From positions 1 through 43,613 of the forward strand of contig JBNGIS010020551.1 of assembly GCA_049999725.1 (NCBI GenBank): a stretch of 43,613 nucleotides of DNA, written 5' to 3'. This document shows positions 19,970-31,939 of this stretch, one piece after another (the stretch's first letter is position 1; each line of letters starts with the position of its first letter). The DNA comes from Haplomitrium mnioides (taxonomy: Eukaryota; Marchantiophyta; Haplomitriopsida; Calobryales). The position numbers and the translations under genes were made by a program. Under the pieces are notes generated by a model. The model was given only the letters and a program-made list of their open reading frames with translations. It ran no database searches and was not told where the DNA came from.

Positions 19970-21063
19970 ATATGTTGTCGAGATCATGAAATCTATTTAT
20001 GGACTTAAACAAAGTGGTCGTTTATGGTATCAAAGATTTAAAGAGGAGATGTTAGGCATTAGTTTTCACTATGATGACATTGCACCAAGTTTATCCATCA
20101 AACATGTCGATAAACAATTTATTATTGTCGCAATTTATATTGATGATATAAACTTATTTGGTCACCAATCTCTACTTAAGCAAACTATATCTATGCTTAA
20201 GCAAATTTTTGATACGAGGGATATTGGTAAGACTACCTATATATTAAGACTACAGTTTGAGTACTTTGACAATGGCATACTAGTCCATTAGAGTACTTAT
20301 ACTAAGAAAGTCTTAAAACAATTTAATATGGATAAATCTCATCCAGTAACATCTCCTATGAAGATTAGGACACTGGATAGAGACAAAGATTTATTCCATA
20401 AAAGAAAAGACATAGAGCCTATCCTAGAATCTCATATACCATATCTCTTCACTATATAGCTCTTATGTTCTTGGCAAATCAAACTCAACCAAATATTTCC
20501 TTATCGTGAACTTGCTAACCAGGCATAGTTCACAACCTACTATAAGGCATTGGAATGGTATCAAGCGAGTATTCAGATATTTGCAAGGAACCACTTACAT
20601 GGGACTTTATTCTCTAAAACACAATGATCAAATCCTAACAGGTTATGTGGATGCAAGATACTTTTCGGATCCTGATGATGCTAAATCTCAAACTGGATAT
20701 GTATTCCTATATGGCTCTATAGTCATATCATGGAAGAGTACCAAGCAAACTCTGACTTGCACATCTTCCAACCATGCAAAGATAATCGCTCTGTATGAAG
20801 CCAATAAGAAATGCATATATTTATGTAGGATGATTGATCATGCTTATGTTTCTTGTGGTTTACCTTGTCTATCTGACCCTACTATTATCCATGAGTATAA
20901 TTATGCATGTGTGAAGCAGATCTCACAAGGATTTATTAGAGGAGATCGCATTAAGCATATTGCGCCGAAATTCTTTTTTACACATGAGCAACAAGATGAT
21001 ACTATTTCAGTGCAGACGATCTCTAGTAAAGATAATATGGCAGATCTATTTATGAAGGCTTAA
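19970..21063 (+). pseudogene. Copia element A, reverse transcriptase part 2 and RNase H
   Basis: It resumes the RT split at 5514: SIYGLKQSGRLWYQRFKEEM, AIYIDDINLFG (the YxDD active site), YTKKVLKQFNMDKSH. After stops and a shift near 20450-20510 it continues with RHSSQPTIRHWNGIKRV, the RNase H part GYVDARYFSDPDDAKSQTGY, SSNHAKIIALYEA, HIAPKFFFTHE and ADLFMKA. The RNase H keeps several acidic residues, but the catalytic-region Glu of SSNHAE is Lys. The element belongs to the copia group with a YIDDINLFG active-site box, like copies B, C and D here. Confidence 0.9.
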
Positions 21064-21516
21064 CCTCTTGTACTACATCACAGATATTGTGATCTTATTG
21101 GACTACGCCAATTGTTCAGACTATTATGATCTTCATTGACATATTCAATATTCTCTAATTTTTCATCTTATCGACGGTTCTATTTTATATTTTGGTGGCA
21201 TATTATATTTTTTCCTTGGATCTATATATCATTTCATCATCTGTGTTATTTTTATATTCGTTTATATTTCTATAGCCTATAGCCATATGATTCATAATTT
21301 TACATCATGATATTTTATATTTCGTATTTCACAATCCATGATATGATGATGTTGTACTCTTTCCCTCAAAGTAGTATGAGAGGGTTTTAATGAGGCAACG
21401 TCATTATCTCTTTATATGGATTTTATTGTTAGAGTTGGAGTTCTTCTTCTTATATCGATCTCTTCTTCTATGTTGCGATTGTTTATAACATGCCCCATGT
21501 TATAACCAAGGGGGAG
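21064..21516 (+). promoter_or_regulatory. Copia A 3' untranslated region with conserved terminal motif and polypurine tract
   Basis: At about 21355-21406 the sequence reads TACTCTTTCCCTCAAAG, then AGAGGGTTTTAATGAGGCA. Near-identical blocks occur before the 3' LTRs of copia B (35228-35276), C (38897-38946, reverse) and D (about 23160-23215, reverse). The polypurine tract AAGGGGGAG (21508-21516) directly precedes the LTR. Confidence 0.8.
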
Positions 21517-21766
21517 TGTTATGATACATAGAGTAACATAGAACTAGGATTAGAAGCTACTTCACCTAATCTATTATTAGGTTGCTAATCTATCATTAGG
21601 AAGTATATTAAGCTAATACTAGATACAAACATGACTATCTATTGAATTGTTTTTATTGAGATGATATATGATATGAGAGGAGAGAAGAGAGGTGATTGCA
21701 TTGCACACCATACCTTGAGCTAATGAGCCTACTTGTTGTATTGTCTATCACAAATATCATTCAACA
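21517..21766 (+). repeat. 3' LTR of copia element A
   Basis: It begins TGTTATGATACATAGAGTAA right after the polypurine tract and ends ATCATTCAACA. The 250-bp unit is matched in reverse orientation at 38101-38354, which confirms both borders. No 5' LTR of this element is in the window. Confidence 0.85.
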
Positions 21767-21829
21767 GAAAAGAACTTGGGAAAAAGGTATTAAACTGAGT
21801 GTTACGAGTTCATTACTATACTACAACCA
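21767..21829. other. Short spacer, nothing recognised
   Basis: This is sequence between the copia A LTR and the reverse-strand gag-protease fragment. No feature is visible. Confidence 0.4.
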
Positions 21830-22984
21830 AATCATGTTGGTTTAGCAACAGTAGAACAAGTGGCATAGCTCAAATTCCCAATACTCCTCTTTGAGCTCAA
21901 CGTGTATACTTGAAGTTGATCGCTAAACTTTTGCAGCTTCTATGCATCCAATATGCTTGTGCTAAATCTCAATATTTGACACAACTCCTCATATGCAAAC
22001 ATGGCTTTTGTCACTTCAAACATGCTTACATCTCTACCATTTCTAGGTCACAATTATTTCCCTAATCCTCAATAAAAACACTTAAAGGATTAAATCTCAC
22101 TTGGATGTTCTGCTTTATACATTGTCCAACCAAAATCAAGTTCTTATTAATTTTGGAAACATGCAAAACATCAAACAAACTCTTTGTCTTACCATTCTCC
22201 ATTATAGTTGGTATGCTTCGAATCTAGTGAATAGGATGCATAGTTGAGTCTTTTGTCTCAACATATCCCGATGTATTCAAGTCTATTGTTCCTTTAAACC
22301 ATTCTCTCTGAGTGGTCATGTGGTTTGAGCATGCACAATCTACAAACCATTTGTCTTCATTGTCTTTCTTCTTCTTATACATGAGAGATGAGTCCCCATG
22401 TTGTATTACAAACAATGTCTCATTATTTATCTTGCTAAAACCTGCATAATTCCTTTGAACTTTGTTGTTCCTCAATCATTATGTTTCTTGCAATAGTCTC
22501 TCACTATGTGGTATGGATTGCTACAATAAAAACAATATGTTCTTGAATTTTGATGTTGACCTTTGCGTCATCGATTATTCTCTATGTCATATGATTTTGA
22601 CTATGAGTGTTGTTACTGGTTTTGTACAGTTTCATTTAAATGACCACTTCCAAAGCCGCCTCTTCCATAGTTTTTGCCTTGACCTCTACCTATGTTAGAA
22701 TAGAAAACTTGTTTATGGCTGTGTTGATTACTTGATGCTCCCCCACCAAGGAAAAGCTCTTTTGCAACATGCATAGAGATGAGTTGTGTAAACACTGTAG
22801 TTGCCTCTCTTGTTCTCATAGAAGTTTTAAAATTTTTACATTCTTTGCTCAATCCATTCAAGCATACTGCCACCATGGCACTTTCTTTCACATCTTCTCT
22901 TAGATTCACCAATTTTTCATCTAGTGATTTAATTTTCAATGTATATGTACTAATATTGAGTTATTGGGAGGTAAGAATCATTCA
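21830..22984 (-). pseudogene. Copia gag-protease fragment, reverse strand
   Basis: Reading right to left: a gag part with KSLDEKLVNLREDVKESAMV, CLNGLSKECKNF and a Gly/Arg-rich GRGQGKNYGRGG (about 22613-22939); a zinc knuckle-like CYYCSNPYHIVRDYC (about 22500-22560, one residue longer than C-x2-C-x4-H-x4-C); then the protease WFVDCACSNHMT (around 22320-22350), where the usual Asp-Ser-Gly is Asp-Cys-Ala. A stretch ending MHPIH and FDVLHVSKINKNLILVGQC follows. Integrase and RT are absent. The frame is broken several times. It is not collinear with copia D on its right, so it is a separate truncated element. Confidence 0.8.
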
Positions 22985-24421
22985 ATCAAGGTATATGCTC
23001 ATCAACTCTGATTAGTATAATCTAATAACCTAACCTTATATCTTAACACTCTACCTTGGTTGTAATATAGGAATGATGCAAGCAACCAACAAGATATAAG
23101 TATCTAAGTGAAAAAAACTCCATAAACTCATCTTTGTGATGTTCTTATACATGATGAAGGTGTTGCCTCATTAAAACCCTCTCATATACATGTGAGGAAA
23201 AGAGTACAACCACCTAGATTTGCGAAAACATAGAAAAATAGTTAGAGAAAAAAATAATAATAAGTCAAGAGTCCAAGAGTTGAGATTGTCGACATAGGCC
23301 AATTCTCTCACAATATAGCTAATGAAGAGCTAGAATCGAAACCTTTGTAAGTAAATCGGCTCGATTGTCTTTGCTTACAATAACTTGCACAAAGACTGTA
23401 TCGTCCTACTGCTCATGAGTAAGAAAAACATTTTGGCACTATATGCTTGATACAATCTTCTTTAATGAATCTCTTGGAAACTTGTTCAACACATGCCAAA
23501 TTATCTTTATGCAAACAGTATCGTTAGTCAAGCAAGACAAACCAAAATGTACACTTATATGATCAATTAGTCTTCTCAACCATATACACTTGTTACTAGC
23601 CTCATACAATGCTATGGTCTTTGCATAGTTAGAAGAGGTACGAGCTAGAGTTTTCTTAGTACTCTTCTAAAATATAGAAGTATGACTATATAGGAATACA
23701 TAGCCAGTTTGTGACTTTGCATCGTTTTGAACATATAGATATCCATCATAAGCATAACTGGTGAGAATCTTGTCAATGTGTTTAGGGTCATAAAGCCCCA
23801 AGTCAATGGTGCCTTGTAAGTATCAAAAAAAATAAAAAAAAAATTATATATATATATATAATGCAATTTCAATACCATATGATTGGTTGTGAACTATGTC
23901 TAGAAGGAAAGTTCTCGACAAAGTAAATGTCAAGACCAATTTGGTTGGCAAGAAACATAAGAACGCCAATGATTGAGAGATAAAATGTCTCAGATCCAAG
24001 TAGGGTTTATTTTAGGCTCTTTTCTTGAACATATCTTTATCTCAATCCAATATACGCACCTCTATAGAAGATATTATAATGGAATGAGCTTTATCCATGT
24101 TAAATTGTTTGAAGAACTTCTTAGTATATGTACTTTGATGCAAAAGTATATTGTCTTCTAAGTACTTAAATTGAAGGCCTAAAACATAGGTGGTCTAGTC
24201 AATATCCTTTATATCAAAGATTTCCTTAAACATTGTAATTGTATGCTCAAGTAAAGATTTATGACCAAAAAGATTAATATCATCAACATATATTGCATCA
24301 ATTACAAATTTATTGGTTACATGTTTAATGAATAAGCATGGTGTTATGTCTTCATGGTAAAAACCCATAGCTAACATCTCTTCATGAAATCTTTGATACC
24401 ATATTGTGCTACTTTGCTTAA
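22985..24421 (-). mobile_element. Copia element D, 3' half, reverse strand (truncated)
   Basis: On the reverse strand the RT starts at 24421 with IWYQRFHEEMLAMGF, then AIYVDDINLFGHKSLLE (24195-24377), and continues with the broken RT/RNase H to about 23290. Next come the conserved AGAGGGTTTTAATGAGGCA block (about 23160-23215) and a polypurine-like stretch. A partial LTR starts TGTTAAGATATAAGG at 23048 and is lost by about 22985. The 5' side is cut at the gypsy B LTR. An (AT)n run at about 23846-23861 and an A-rich stretch interrupt it. Confidence 0.8.
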
Positions 24422-24859
24422 TGTTAAAGTTACAAGGTATCCTTGAATAGTTAACTTAAGTTCTAAGGTTAATGTAATGGTACAAGCATAAGGTTGTGCT
24501 ATTTATAAGAAATTAGAGAGGAGTGAAGGAAGTGGTTGAGTGTCACTTTTAGGGTTGAGATAAGATTACTTGCCTTCAAAGTCACTTTTAGGGTTGAAAT
24601 TAGAAGTGACTTTTAAGTGATCAATTTAGGGTTGAAATTAGAAGTGACTTGTAAGTGAAGAAAGAGGATGACACCCTCTTCTCTGGTATAAATAGAAGGG
24701 CTTGATAGCCCCACTCCTCATTTTGGAGTTCCTCTCAATTTGGTTTGGCTCTTTGGTTGCTTGGCTTTGGTTTGCTTATTGGCCTTGAGTTGTGTAACTC
24801 TATTAGAGTTATCTTGAAGTTGTTACTTATTTAGAAGCCAATCCTTGAGTTTTGTTACA
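24422..24859 (+). repeat. 5' LTR of gypsy element B (438 bp)
   Basis: It starts TGTTAAAGTTACAAGG and ends TTTTGTTACA just before the PBS. A phrase AGGGTTGAAATTAGAAGTGA is repeated at about 24590-24655. Its last 120 bases match 27793-27909. Confidence 0.85.
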
Positions 24860-24860
24860 T

Positions 24861-24873
24861 TGGTGTCAGAGCC
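24861..24873 (+). promoter_or_regulatory. Primer-binding site of gypsy element B
   Basis: TGGTGTCAGAGCC, one base after the LTR end, matches the initiator-Met tRNA type PBS (TGGTATCAGAGC) with one change. Confidence 0.85.
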
Positions 24874-24889
24874 ACAGTTTTTTTTTGGT

Positions 24890-25790
24890 GGAATGAAGAA
24901 TCAAAAAGCAAGGATGCAAGCGATGCAACAACAAATTGAACATCTTTCTTGTCTTTTAGAAGTTCAAATGCAAATGATGAAGAGGGTACATTTTCAAGAA
25001 GAATAAAGTCATGAGTTTTCCAAACCAAAAACATATGATGAGAAGACGGTTTGTGACACATCTAAGAATTTCTTGTTTGATTGTGAATAATATTTTGAGG
25101 CTACAAACACAAGAGAGGATGGTCGAAGAATTTTATTTTTTGCAAGGCAATTGGAGGTAGTGGCAAAAACTTGGGGGAGATATCAAATTGAGCAAGCTCA
25201 ATGCGGATTTGTCGGTCCAATTGCTTCTTAGCAATAGCTCAAAAAAGCGGCGAATCTAAGATTTAGGGTTCTGAATGCTCCAAAAGTGGCAAGAGATCGT
25301 TTGGCAGAACTGAAGCAACTTGGTACGATAAGGAGCTATGTCACGCAATTTCATAATATCATTATGTAAATGCTTAATGTGGGCGAGAGAGAAGTATTAG
25401 ATCACTTTGTTTGAGGATTGAAGCCTCCCACTAGAATGGAAGTGACAATGAGAGGGCCCTCTCAACTAGAAGAAGCAATGTGTATGGCGGAACGATACAA
25501 CTCACTACTATCAACCACCGAAATCAGACCACGTCCACAACAAGGTTTACCAAATGTTTGTGTGCCGTAAAATAAGGCTGTACCTGTGGAGATTGATACG
25601 ATGCAGAGAGTGGCACTCACTGATGTAAAACTTAAGCGTTTACACCAAAGTGAAGGATGATTTTATTGTTGACAACTTGGTTATATGACTGTAAATCGCC
25701 CACTTTGCCAAGGTCGACTACGTGCTCTTGTTCAAGTAGCAATTGTAGAAGAAGAAAATCATATAAATGACCGACCTCAGTAAAGACAAT
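24890..25790 (+). pseudogene. Gag remnant of gypsy element B
   Basis: The broken frames read MQQQIEHLSCLLEVQMQMMK, FFARQLEVVAKTWGRYQIEQ, KVARDRLAELKQLGTIRSYV and QFHNIIM, then GLKPPTRMEVTM and EEAMCMAERYNS. These are the landmarks of a gypsy gag capsid (retrotrans_gag). A decayed zinc knuckle follows (about 25650-25710), where GYMTVNRPLC stands for GHMxxxCPxC. There are several in-frame stops, so it is non-functional. Confidence 0.8.
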
Positions 25791-25879
25791 AGAGTGGTTT
25801 ACTTAGAGCTTGATTAGTTCCAATGAAATGAAAATCTTGACAAGAATTAGAAGCACCTTGTTTCATCTAGACATTATGG

Positions 25880-27790
25880 TTTGATGAGCATTCTTGTAGA
25901 ATGTTGGTAAATTATAGAAGTTTTGAAATTTTCATTTCATTACATTTTGCAAAGAAAATCAAAGCTAAAACTTTGCTTATCAAGGGAAGTTTTGTGACTA
26001 TGGCCGATGGCCAAAAACATGAAGTGTTTCAATCACACAAGCCATTTCTTCTAAGGATTAGAAAAGAGTATGAGGAATCTATGGATTTTGTTACTACACT
26101 TGTAAAGTAAGGCATTATTTTGGGCTTGTGTTGGCTTGAAGATCAAACCACTCAAGTTGATTGGGCGAAATGACAAATTCAAGTTACTTTACAAGGAAAG
26201 CAGTTTCTTCTTAGGCGTCTGATATTGTTGGTGAAGAAGCCCAAATTAATTTAGCATAATGTTTTGATGGAGATAGAGTTGCATATCTTTGATGTATGGA
26301 TCAAGCCTATCCTGGACTTGAATAAAGAGGGAGGGAAATCTATACCAACCTCAAAGATTGATGATATTTTGAAGGAGTTTTTAGATATGTTTCTGGATGA
26401 TTTGCCAAAAGGGTTACCACATGATCATAGAATACCTTTTCTGATTGAGTTGATACCAGAAAGTACTATGTAAAATCAACCTATAGACTAGTTATCACCA
26501 CAAAAGTTGGAAGAGCTTTGCAAAATATTGATGGATCTTCTTGAGAAGGATTTCATTCAGTATAGTACTTTGCTTTGGGGAGCACCACCATTTTTTGTAC
26601 CAATAAAATATGGTGGATTTTATCTTTGTATAGATTATTGCGGTTTGAGCAATAAAGCCATAAAGAATGCTTTTTTTAACTACGTATTGGTGATTTGTTG
26701 GATCAATTGAGTGGTGTGCGATTCTTTTCCAAGCTGGATCTTTTAAGTGGTTATTAGCAAATTCCTATCAAGCCAAGTGATGTGCCGAAGACAACTTTTT
26801 GCACGAGATATGGACATTTTGAGTTGAAGGTCCTTACATTTAGTCTCATTAATGCTTTGGCCATATTCATGTATCACATGCATCGAATTTTTGATAGGTT
26901 ATTAGACAATTCAGTTTTGGTATTCTTTGATGACATTCTTATTTTTAGCAAAACTGAATTTGAGCATCGCAATCATCTAAAAGAAGTATTGCAAAGATTG
27001 CACAATTGGAAGTTTTATTGCAAGAGATCTAAGTGCAAATTTTGGAAGCAAGATGTTACTTACCTAAGGCACAAGGTGTCTACGGATAGTATAACGATGG
27101 AAAAAAAGAAAATCAAGGCTATTACAGAGTGGCCAACACCAAAGGAGACAAAGGACATTAGAGCCTTTAATGGATTAGCAAGCTTCTATTGACAATTCAA
27201 CCATTGTTCTGCACATATTATTGCACCACTTATAGATCAGCTAGACAAGAAGGTCAAGTTTCAATAGACTGTTAAAGAGCAAGAGGCATTTCATCAACTC
27301 AAGAATGCAGTCTCTTCTTGTCATATTCTATAACTATATGATCCAAATGCACGTTGTATAGTTGATTTTGATGCTTGTAATTTTGCTATTGGAGCAATTT
27401 TGCAGCAAGAGTTTGAGAATAGACTTCATCCAATTGCCTTCATGTCATGCCAATTAAATGCGTAGAGAGAAATTACTGTACAAAGGATCGAGAGCATTTG
27501 GCAATGGTTTATGCTACCAAAGTATGGAGACACTATCTTTTGGGAAGATTTGTGCTTAAGCGTACATATCACAAGCCATTGTTGCAAGCAATCCATTTGG
27601 AAAATATAACAAGTCGTCATCACTGATGGGAAGATCAATTGCAACTCTTTGATATCAAGCTAGAGTACAAGTTTGGAAGGTTCCACACCATTCTTGATGC
27701 ATTGTCAAAAAGGTTGAATCATCTAGTGAATACAATGGAGGTGGCTAACATTAGTAGATTACATTTTGATGAAAATCGTACCCGAACAAG
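25880..27790 (+). pseudogene. Protease, reverse transcriptase and RNase H of gypsy element B
   Basis: After a protease-like region (about 25901-26110) and a linker (DLPKGLPHDHRIPF), the RT reads LEELCKILMDLLEKDFIQYS, GAPPFFVPIKYGGFYLCIDY, PKTTFCTRYGHFELKVL and VLVFFDDILIFSK (active site FFDD). It continues LHNWKFYCKRSKCKFWKQDV, then KAITEWPTPKETKDIRAFNG. RNase H is seen in the stretch from 27190 to 27720: FDACNFAIGAILQQEF, ERIESIWQWFMLPK-type shifted sequence and FGRFHTILDALSKR. Stops and shifts occur near 26470, 26710, 27192 and 27470. The order and motifs are standard for Ty3/gypsy. Confidence 0.9.
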
Positions 27791-27792
27791 AC

Positions 27793-27909
27793 ATTGGTTA
27801 GCACTCTTGGCTTTAGTTTGCTTATTGACCATTAGTTGTGTAACTCTATTAGAGTTATATTGAAGTTGCTACTTATTTGGAAGTTGGTCATTGAGCTCTT
27901 TTATAGCTA
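27793..27909 (+). repeat. Partial 3' LTR of gypsy element B
   Basis: It matches the last part of the 5' LTR (from TGGTTTGGCTC at 24741), including GTGTAACTCTATTAGAGTTA. The first 320 or so bases of the LTR and everything between RNase H and that point are missing, which indicates one deletion removing integrase, 3' UTR and U3. Confidence 0.8.
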
Positions 27910-28164
27910 CTTAACTCATGGTTTATACTTAGCTTAGTTAGTTTCGCTAGACTTAGTATACATATATAAGTTAGTGAGACTACTGGAGAGCAAGTAGAAA
28001 CACCACCACAAAATAGTTCATTGTTGCACATTGTTGCATATGTTTGTCTCATTGGCATTTCATAATCACACATATGAATTCCTTTCTATGTGCTAGATTC
28101 TATAGTCTTCATTTACATTGGACATTGTTTCAATCTTAGAGGATGCTATCTATGCATTCCAACA
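27910..28164 (+). repeat. LTR-end remnant adjoining a PBS
   Basis: The sequence ends GCATTCCAACA immediately before a TGGTATCAGAGC site, the arrangement at the right end of a 5' LTR. The left border of this LTR is not visible and no second copy is in the window. Confidence 0.5.
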
Positions 28165-28177
28165 TGGTATCAGAGCT
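28165..28177 (+). promoter_or_regulatory. Primer-binding site of an otherwise lost retroelement
   Basis: TGGTATCAGAGCT is an exact match to the common initiator-Met tRNA PBS. Only about 200 bases of non-coding sequence follow before the copia B LTR. Confidence 0.75.
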
Positions 28178-28378
28178 GATGGCATTTTAGAAGGAGAGAG
28201 TACATTTTTTTTTGAGGATTTGGTGTTCATACATTTTGTTGGAATTTATTGAAATTCAGCAAGTTACTAGATGGAGATTTTCATATATCATATTGGATTC
28301 ATTTGGAGGAACATCTTAGTGGCTAGTCAATTTATATTTGTCAGCCAATTCTAAAATTACAACAATTTTTTGGGTGGA

Positions 28379-28629
28379 TGTTACACTATATCTAGTAAGA
28401 TAATTAGACTAATCTATGATTAGTGTATATAACTAGAATAATGATTAGTTCTAATCCTAGGAGATTAGCACATTTACCTTTATGTTCTATGAACATCATT
28501 GTACATATATACACACATTCATTGATACATTGACATATTGAGAGAGAAGAGAAGTGGAGAAGGAGATTTGCTTACTATCTTGTATCTTGATTCATGTTTC
28601 ATAGATTGAATAATCCTTCTACTTCAACA
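28379..28629 (+). repeat. 5' LTR of copia element B
   Basis: It runs from TGTTACACTATATCTAG to CTACTTCAACA and aligns with 35393-35661. The 3' copy has an extra stretch of about 20 bp near its start (a duplicated GATTAGT-type block). It is followed by CGTTATCAACAC, a plausible PBS of the TTATCA type. Confidence 0.9.
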
Positions 28630-31080
28630 CGTTATCAACACATAATTAGCTCATAATTGATTTTTTCATGCACCCATCTTCATCATTCTCCCATAGTCCT
28701 GCACACAAAATTTTATCTATTCATCAATCTAGAAATCTATGATTTCTTCCCCCTATATTTCAATCTATTCAACTATTATGCTCTCTTCCTCTATTCATTT
28801 TATATAATATAATACTATATTTTATTCTACATTCAAACAAGGAGCAGTGAATAGAGTGAACGTTGTTTTCACATTTGAAGTTTCAGCAAGGGATCAATTC
28901 CATTTTTCAAGATTCTAAGTTCGAATTGAAGCAACATTGAATTCGCAAGTTGATTGCGAACACTTCCATGTGAAAATTTCAAGAAAATTCCTCAAGAATT
29001 ATATGCACGTGTCTATTTCATCGATTTGATGGCAAGCTCAATTTCATTAGGCTGATTTGATTCAACATGTAGGAGATTTTCCTTCGATACATGTAGAATG
29101 TGTATCCATTGAAGTGGAGTCAGTGACATTCATTCAAAGAAGATGAATCAGGTTGAGTGTTTCTATTGGTGAAGAACTTAAAGATGAATCGACACCAGGA
29201 TTGAAGTAGATCGAACAAATTTTTGTAGTGACAGATTGCTCAATTGGACAAGAAGATTTTGTGAACTGATTCAAATATTGAAGAAGGCAGATTTTTTAGA
29301 AAAGATTTATCAAATTTGACAAAGAACTCATCGAATCTCACAGATTGAAGTGAGCTGCAGAAGAAAATTTCAACGAAGCAGTCTTTGGAGGTTGAAATGG
29401 CAAATGATCACATTTTTGGCATCGATTGAAGATCTAAGATGAAAAGTTTGACACGACTTCATTGGGACTTTTCAAAAGTTCAAAAGCTGAGGTGCTTAAT
29501 CGTTAATACATCGATGTTTCCGTGGAAAGTTTGACGTCGGAACACCTCCGTGTATGTTGAAAGTTCGGAAACCTCGACACTTTAGATCTATGGGGAATAT
29601 CACCATTTCAACAAGTTCTTTTCAGCTATTCTGAAAGTTCAAAGAATCTTTTCGATGAAAGCTGAAAGTTCAAAGGAAAAAAGTCAAGTCAACGGTGAAA
29701 TTGTGACAAAACAACATTTCGGTAAAACTTTAAAATATTGAAAGTTTGAATATCCTCCTCTGGTATTTTCTGAAAGTTCAAAAGAAGGAGGAAGCAACTG
29801 GTTGAAATAGCAATAAATTGCTATTTTGGAAATTTGTGAAAAAAAAATAAAGAAAAAATTACAAAACTATTCTAAACTCGGAGGGGAAGTTGCCCATGTT
29901 ATTGATTCAACCTATCCGTGAACGACACGTGGTGCCTATACCTATCTACGGGACAGGTTAAACCCCACTCCCAGATGCAGGGGTGAGGGAACCTTAGTCG
30001 AAGAAGACTAAGTATGTGATGTATTTATACTTCAATAGCTCTTTGGCACTTCACTTATGGGACAAACTGAAGGTTCCAAGTGAAGTGATGACAGTTTGGG
30101 ATACGTGAGATATTACCCAAAGCACAAGATTACTTCCCAAAGTTGCTAAGTTCCCTTGACCTACAGGATCACAACTGAACCTACGCTAAGTTTATTCCAA
30201 AGCATAGCAATGCTCCTAACCACAATTGATTACTGAACCTAAATTTCTTCAGCTCCACAACATCATTTCCTCAATCAATTCGTGTATGTGAATTCGACAT
30301 CCATTTTCACATCTCAACATATCAATTTGATTGCATGTTCTAGACGATTCTTTCAAGAGTGATTTCACTTCATATGGTTCACAAAGAAGCCTAAATAGAG
30401 ACCTACCCTCTCTTTCATTTACACATTAGTGGGCATAACAACTCTATTATGCTTCCATATTCAAGTTTCACTATACACAGAGTTCAATTCTCATTTTTTG
30501 AAGCAAAATAGTTGGAGAATCATCAAGATTTTTACAATCCTTGTATTGCATATCCATTATCAATTATTTCATTGATGTTTTGACCAATCATCCTGATTCT
30601 AATTCAGCTGGTTTGATCACATTGGAAGATGAAGTATCTTTCCAACAGATTTTAAACATTGTCATATCTATTGAAATAAAAATATAACATAGCTTCACAT
30701 CAAATCACCTCATTTCATATTCTGATAGCTCAATACTCTATTTTTCATCTAAAAGAAATATGCACATTAGAAAATCCAATAGCATCTCATACACACAATT
30801 CTTCAAGGATCTGTGAATCCAATATTGTTTTATTAGCATAGCTAAATCTATAAGTGTAAAAAGCTATAGCTACACCTATAGTGCAGATTCTATTTTATGT
30901 AGAGTACAGTATTTCAGAGGTTGGTATAGTCTCTTGTTGTGTGGACACCCTATTTCCCAACAGGAACAAATTGAAAAGACATTATCCACATTCCATACAA
31001 CAGACATGATTATGTCTACTTAGTACAGAAACATAAACTTTGCTACATATTCTGAACTCATAGCTTATCTACTGTTAGTA
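28630..31080 (+). other. 5' interior of copia element B, no certain gene
   Basis: It includes GAAAGTTC-type degenerate repeats (29430-29790). A GC-richer block at about 29880-30000 is unlike its surroundings. A short coding-like phrase ALHLWDKLKVPSEVMTVWDT near 30050-30105 may be gag remnant. No long open frame is present on either strand. Confidence 0.45.
29430..29790. repeat. Degenerate GAAAGTTC repeats, site 1
   Basis: At least seven occurrences of GAAAGTTCAAAR or GAAAGTTYGRA at irregular spacing of 30-60 bases. The same motif set reappears at 36240-36800. Confidence 0.65.
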
Positions 31081-31775
31081 GAGACGCATCAAGCTTTACT
31101 GATGAAGAATTCAAAAGTGAGACCCTCAAGTACCCTACCTCAAACCCTAACACTTGAAGCTCATTATTCCAAGCCAATATATAACAGAGGTATGTCTAGA
31201 ACAAGGGCTAGATTTGGTTCCTTTAGATAGAACTCTCAAAGGGGTAAAGCACCCATAACTGGCTGGAATCAACAGTTCAAGGGGAGAGGTAGAGGCAAGG
31301 GCAACTCTACAAAATTTTATCAAAGAGGAAAAAGAGAAGGCAGGTCTTCATATAATGACAGAAATCAGCCATCCTCAAGTATATCAAGAGGACCAGTAGT
31401 TTGTAGCAAATGTGGAACAATGAGGTATACAAATAAAGTTGCAGAATCCCAGCTCACCTAATAGCATTGTATGCAAAGGACAAGAACCAGAAAGCTGCAA
31501 CTGAGAATCATGGTGTTTTTATGGAAAAGACCGATACCCTTAGCAACTATATCAATAAAGAAGAGGACCCGAATACACTTGAGATGAATATGATTAAGTG
31601 TACAAATTCTACACTATCTCTTGATGATATTTATACTTGTATAATAGACAACGGCAGTACTCGTACTATTTTAAAATGCAGATCCTCACACCAAAAGGTG
31701 ACTACTATAATGGACAATAAATTGAAGAAGGCAAAGAACCAGCCATTATTAGATTGCCACAAAGAACTATTATAA
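31081..31775 (+). pseudogene. Gag C-terminus and protease of copia element B
   Basis: A basic Gly/Arg-rich stretch FKGRGRGKGNSTKFYQRGKR (about 31270-31330) is followed by a zinc-knuckle remnant CSKCGTM whose His and last Cys are lost. From 31467 a 102-codon open frame contains CIIDNGSTRTIL, the copia protease active site with Asp-Asn-Gly in place of Asp-Ser-Gly. There are several stops upstream of 31467. Confidence 0.8.
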
Positions 31776-31939
31776 ATATTTGATCAGTTATTTATGCTCC
31801 AAGTGCAACAAGAAACCTGATTAGTTTCAAAGATATACGAGACAATGGTTTCCACATTCATACTAGCACTTGTAAAAACTAGAAAGTGTTGCATTTGTTA
31901 AAGCACACTCTTAAAGAATCTGTAATAAAAGAAGCTCTA

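Larger units (their letters stand above)
24422..27909 (+). mobile_element. Ty3/gypsy element B, internally deleted (no integrase)
   Basis: It has a left LTR, a PBS, gag, protease, RT and RNase H in order, then only the last 115 or so bases of the right LTR. Integrase is missing: RNase H sequence (DALSKRLNHL) runs to about 27790 and the LTR end starts at 27793. Five bases CTTAA occur at 24417-24421 and again at 27910-27914 and could be a target duplication. However, the copia D frame does not resume on the right, so the right flank is rearranged or the match is chance. Confidence 0.85.

Noticed and set aside
24417-27914. CTTAA as a firm target-site duplication of gypsy B
   Set aside because: The five bases match, but the interrupted copia RT does not continue on the right, so chance cannot be excluded.
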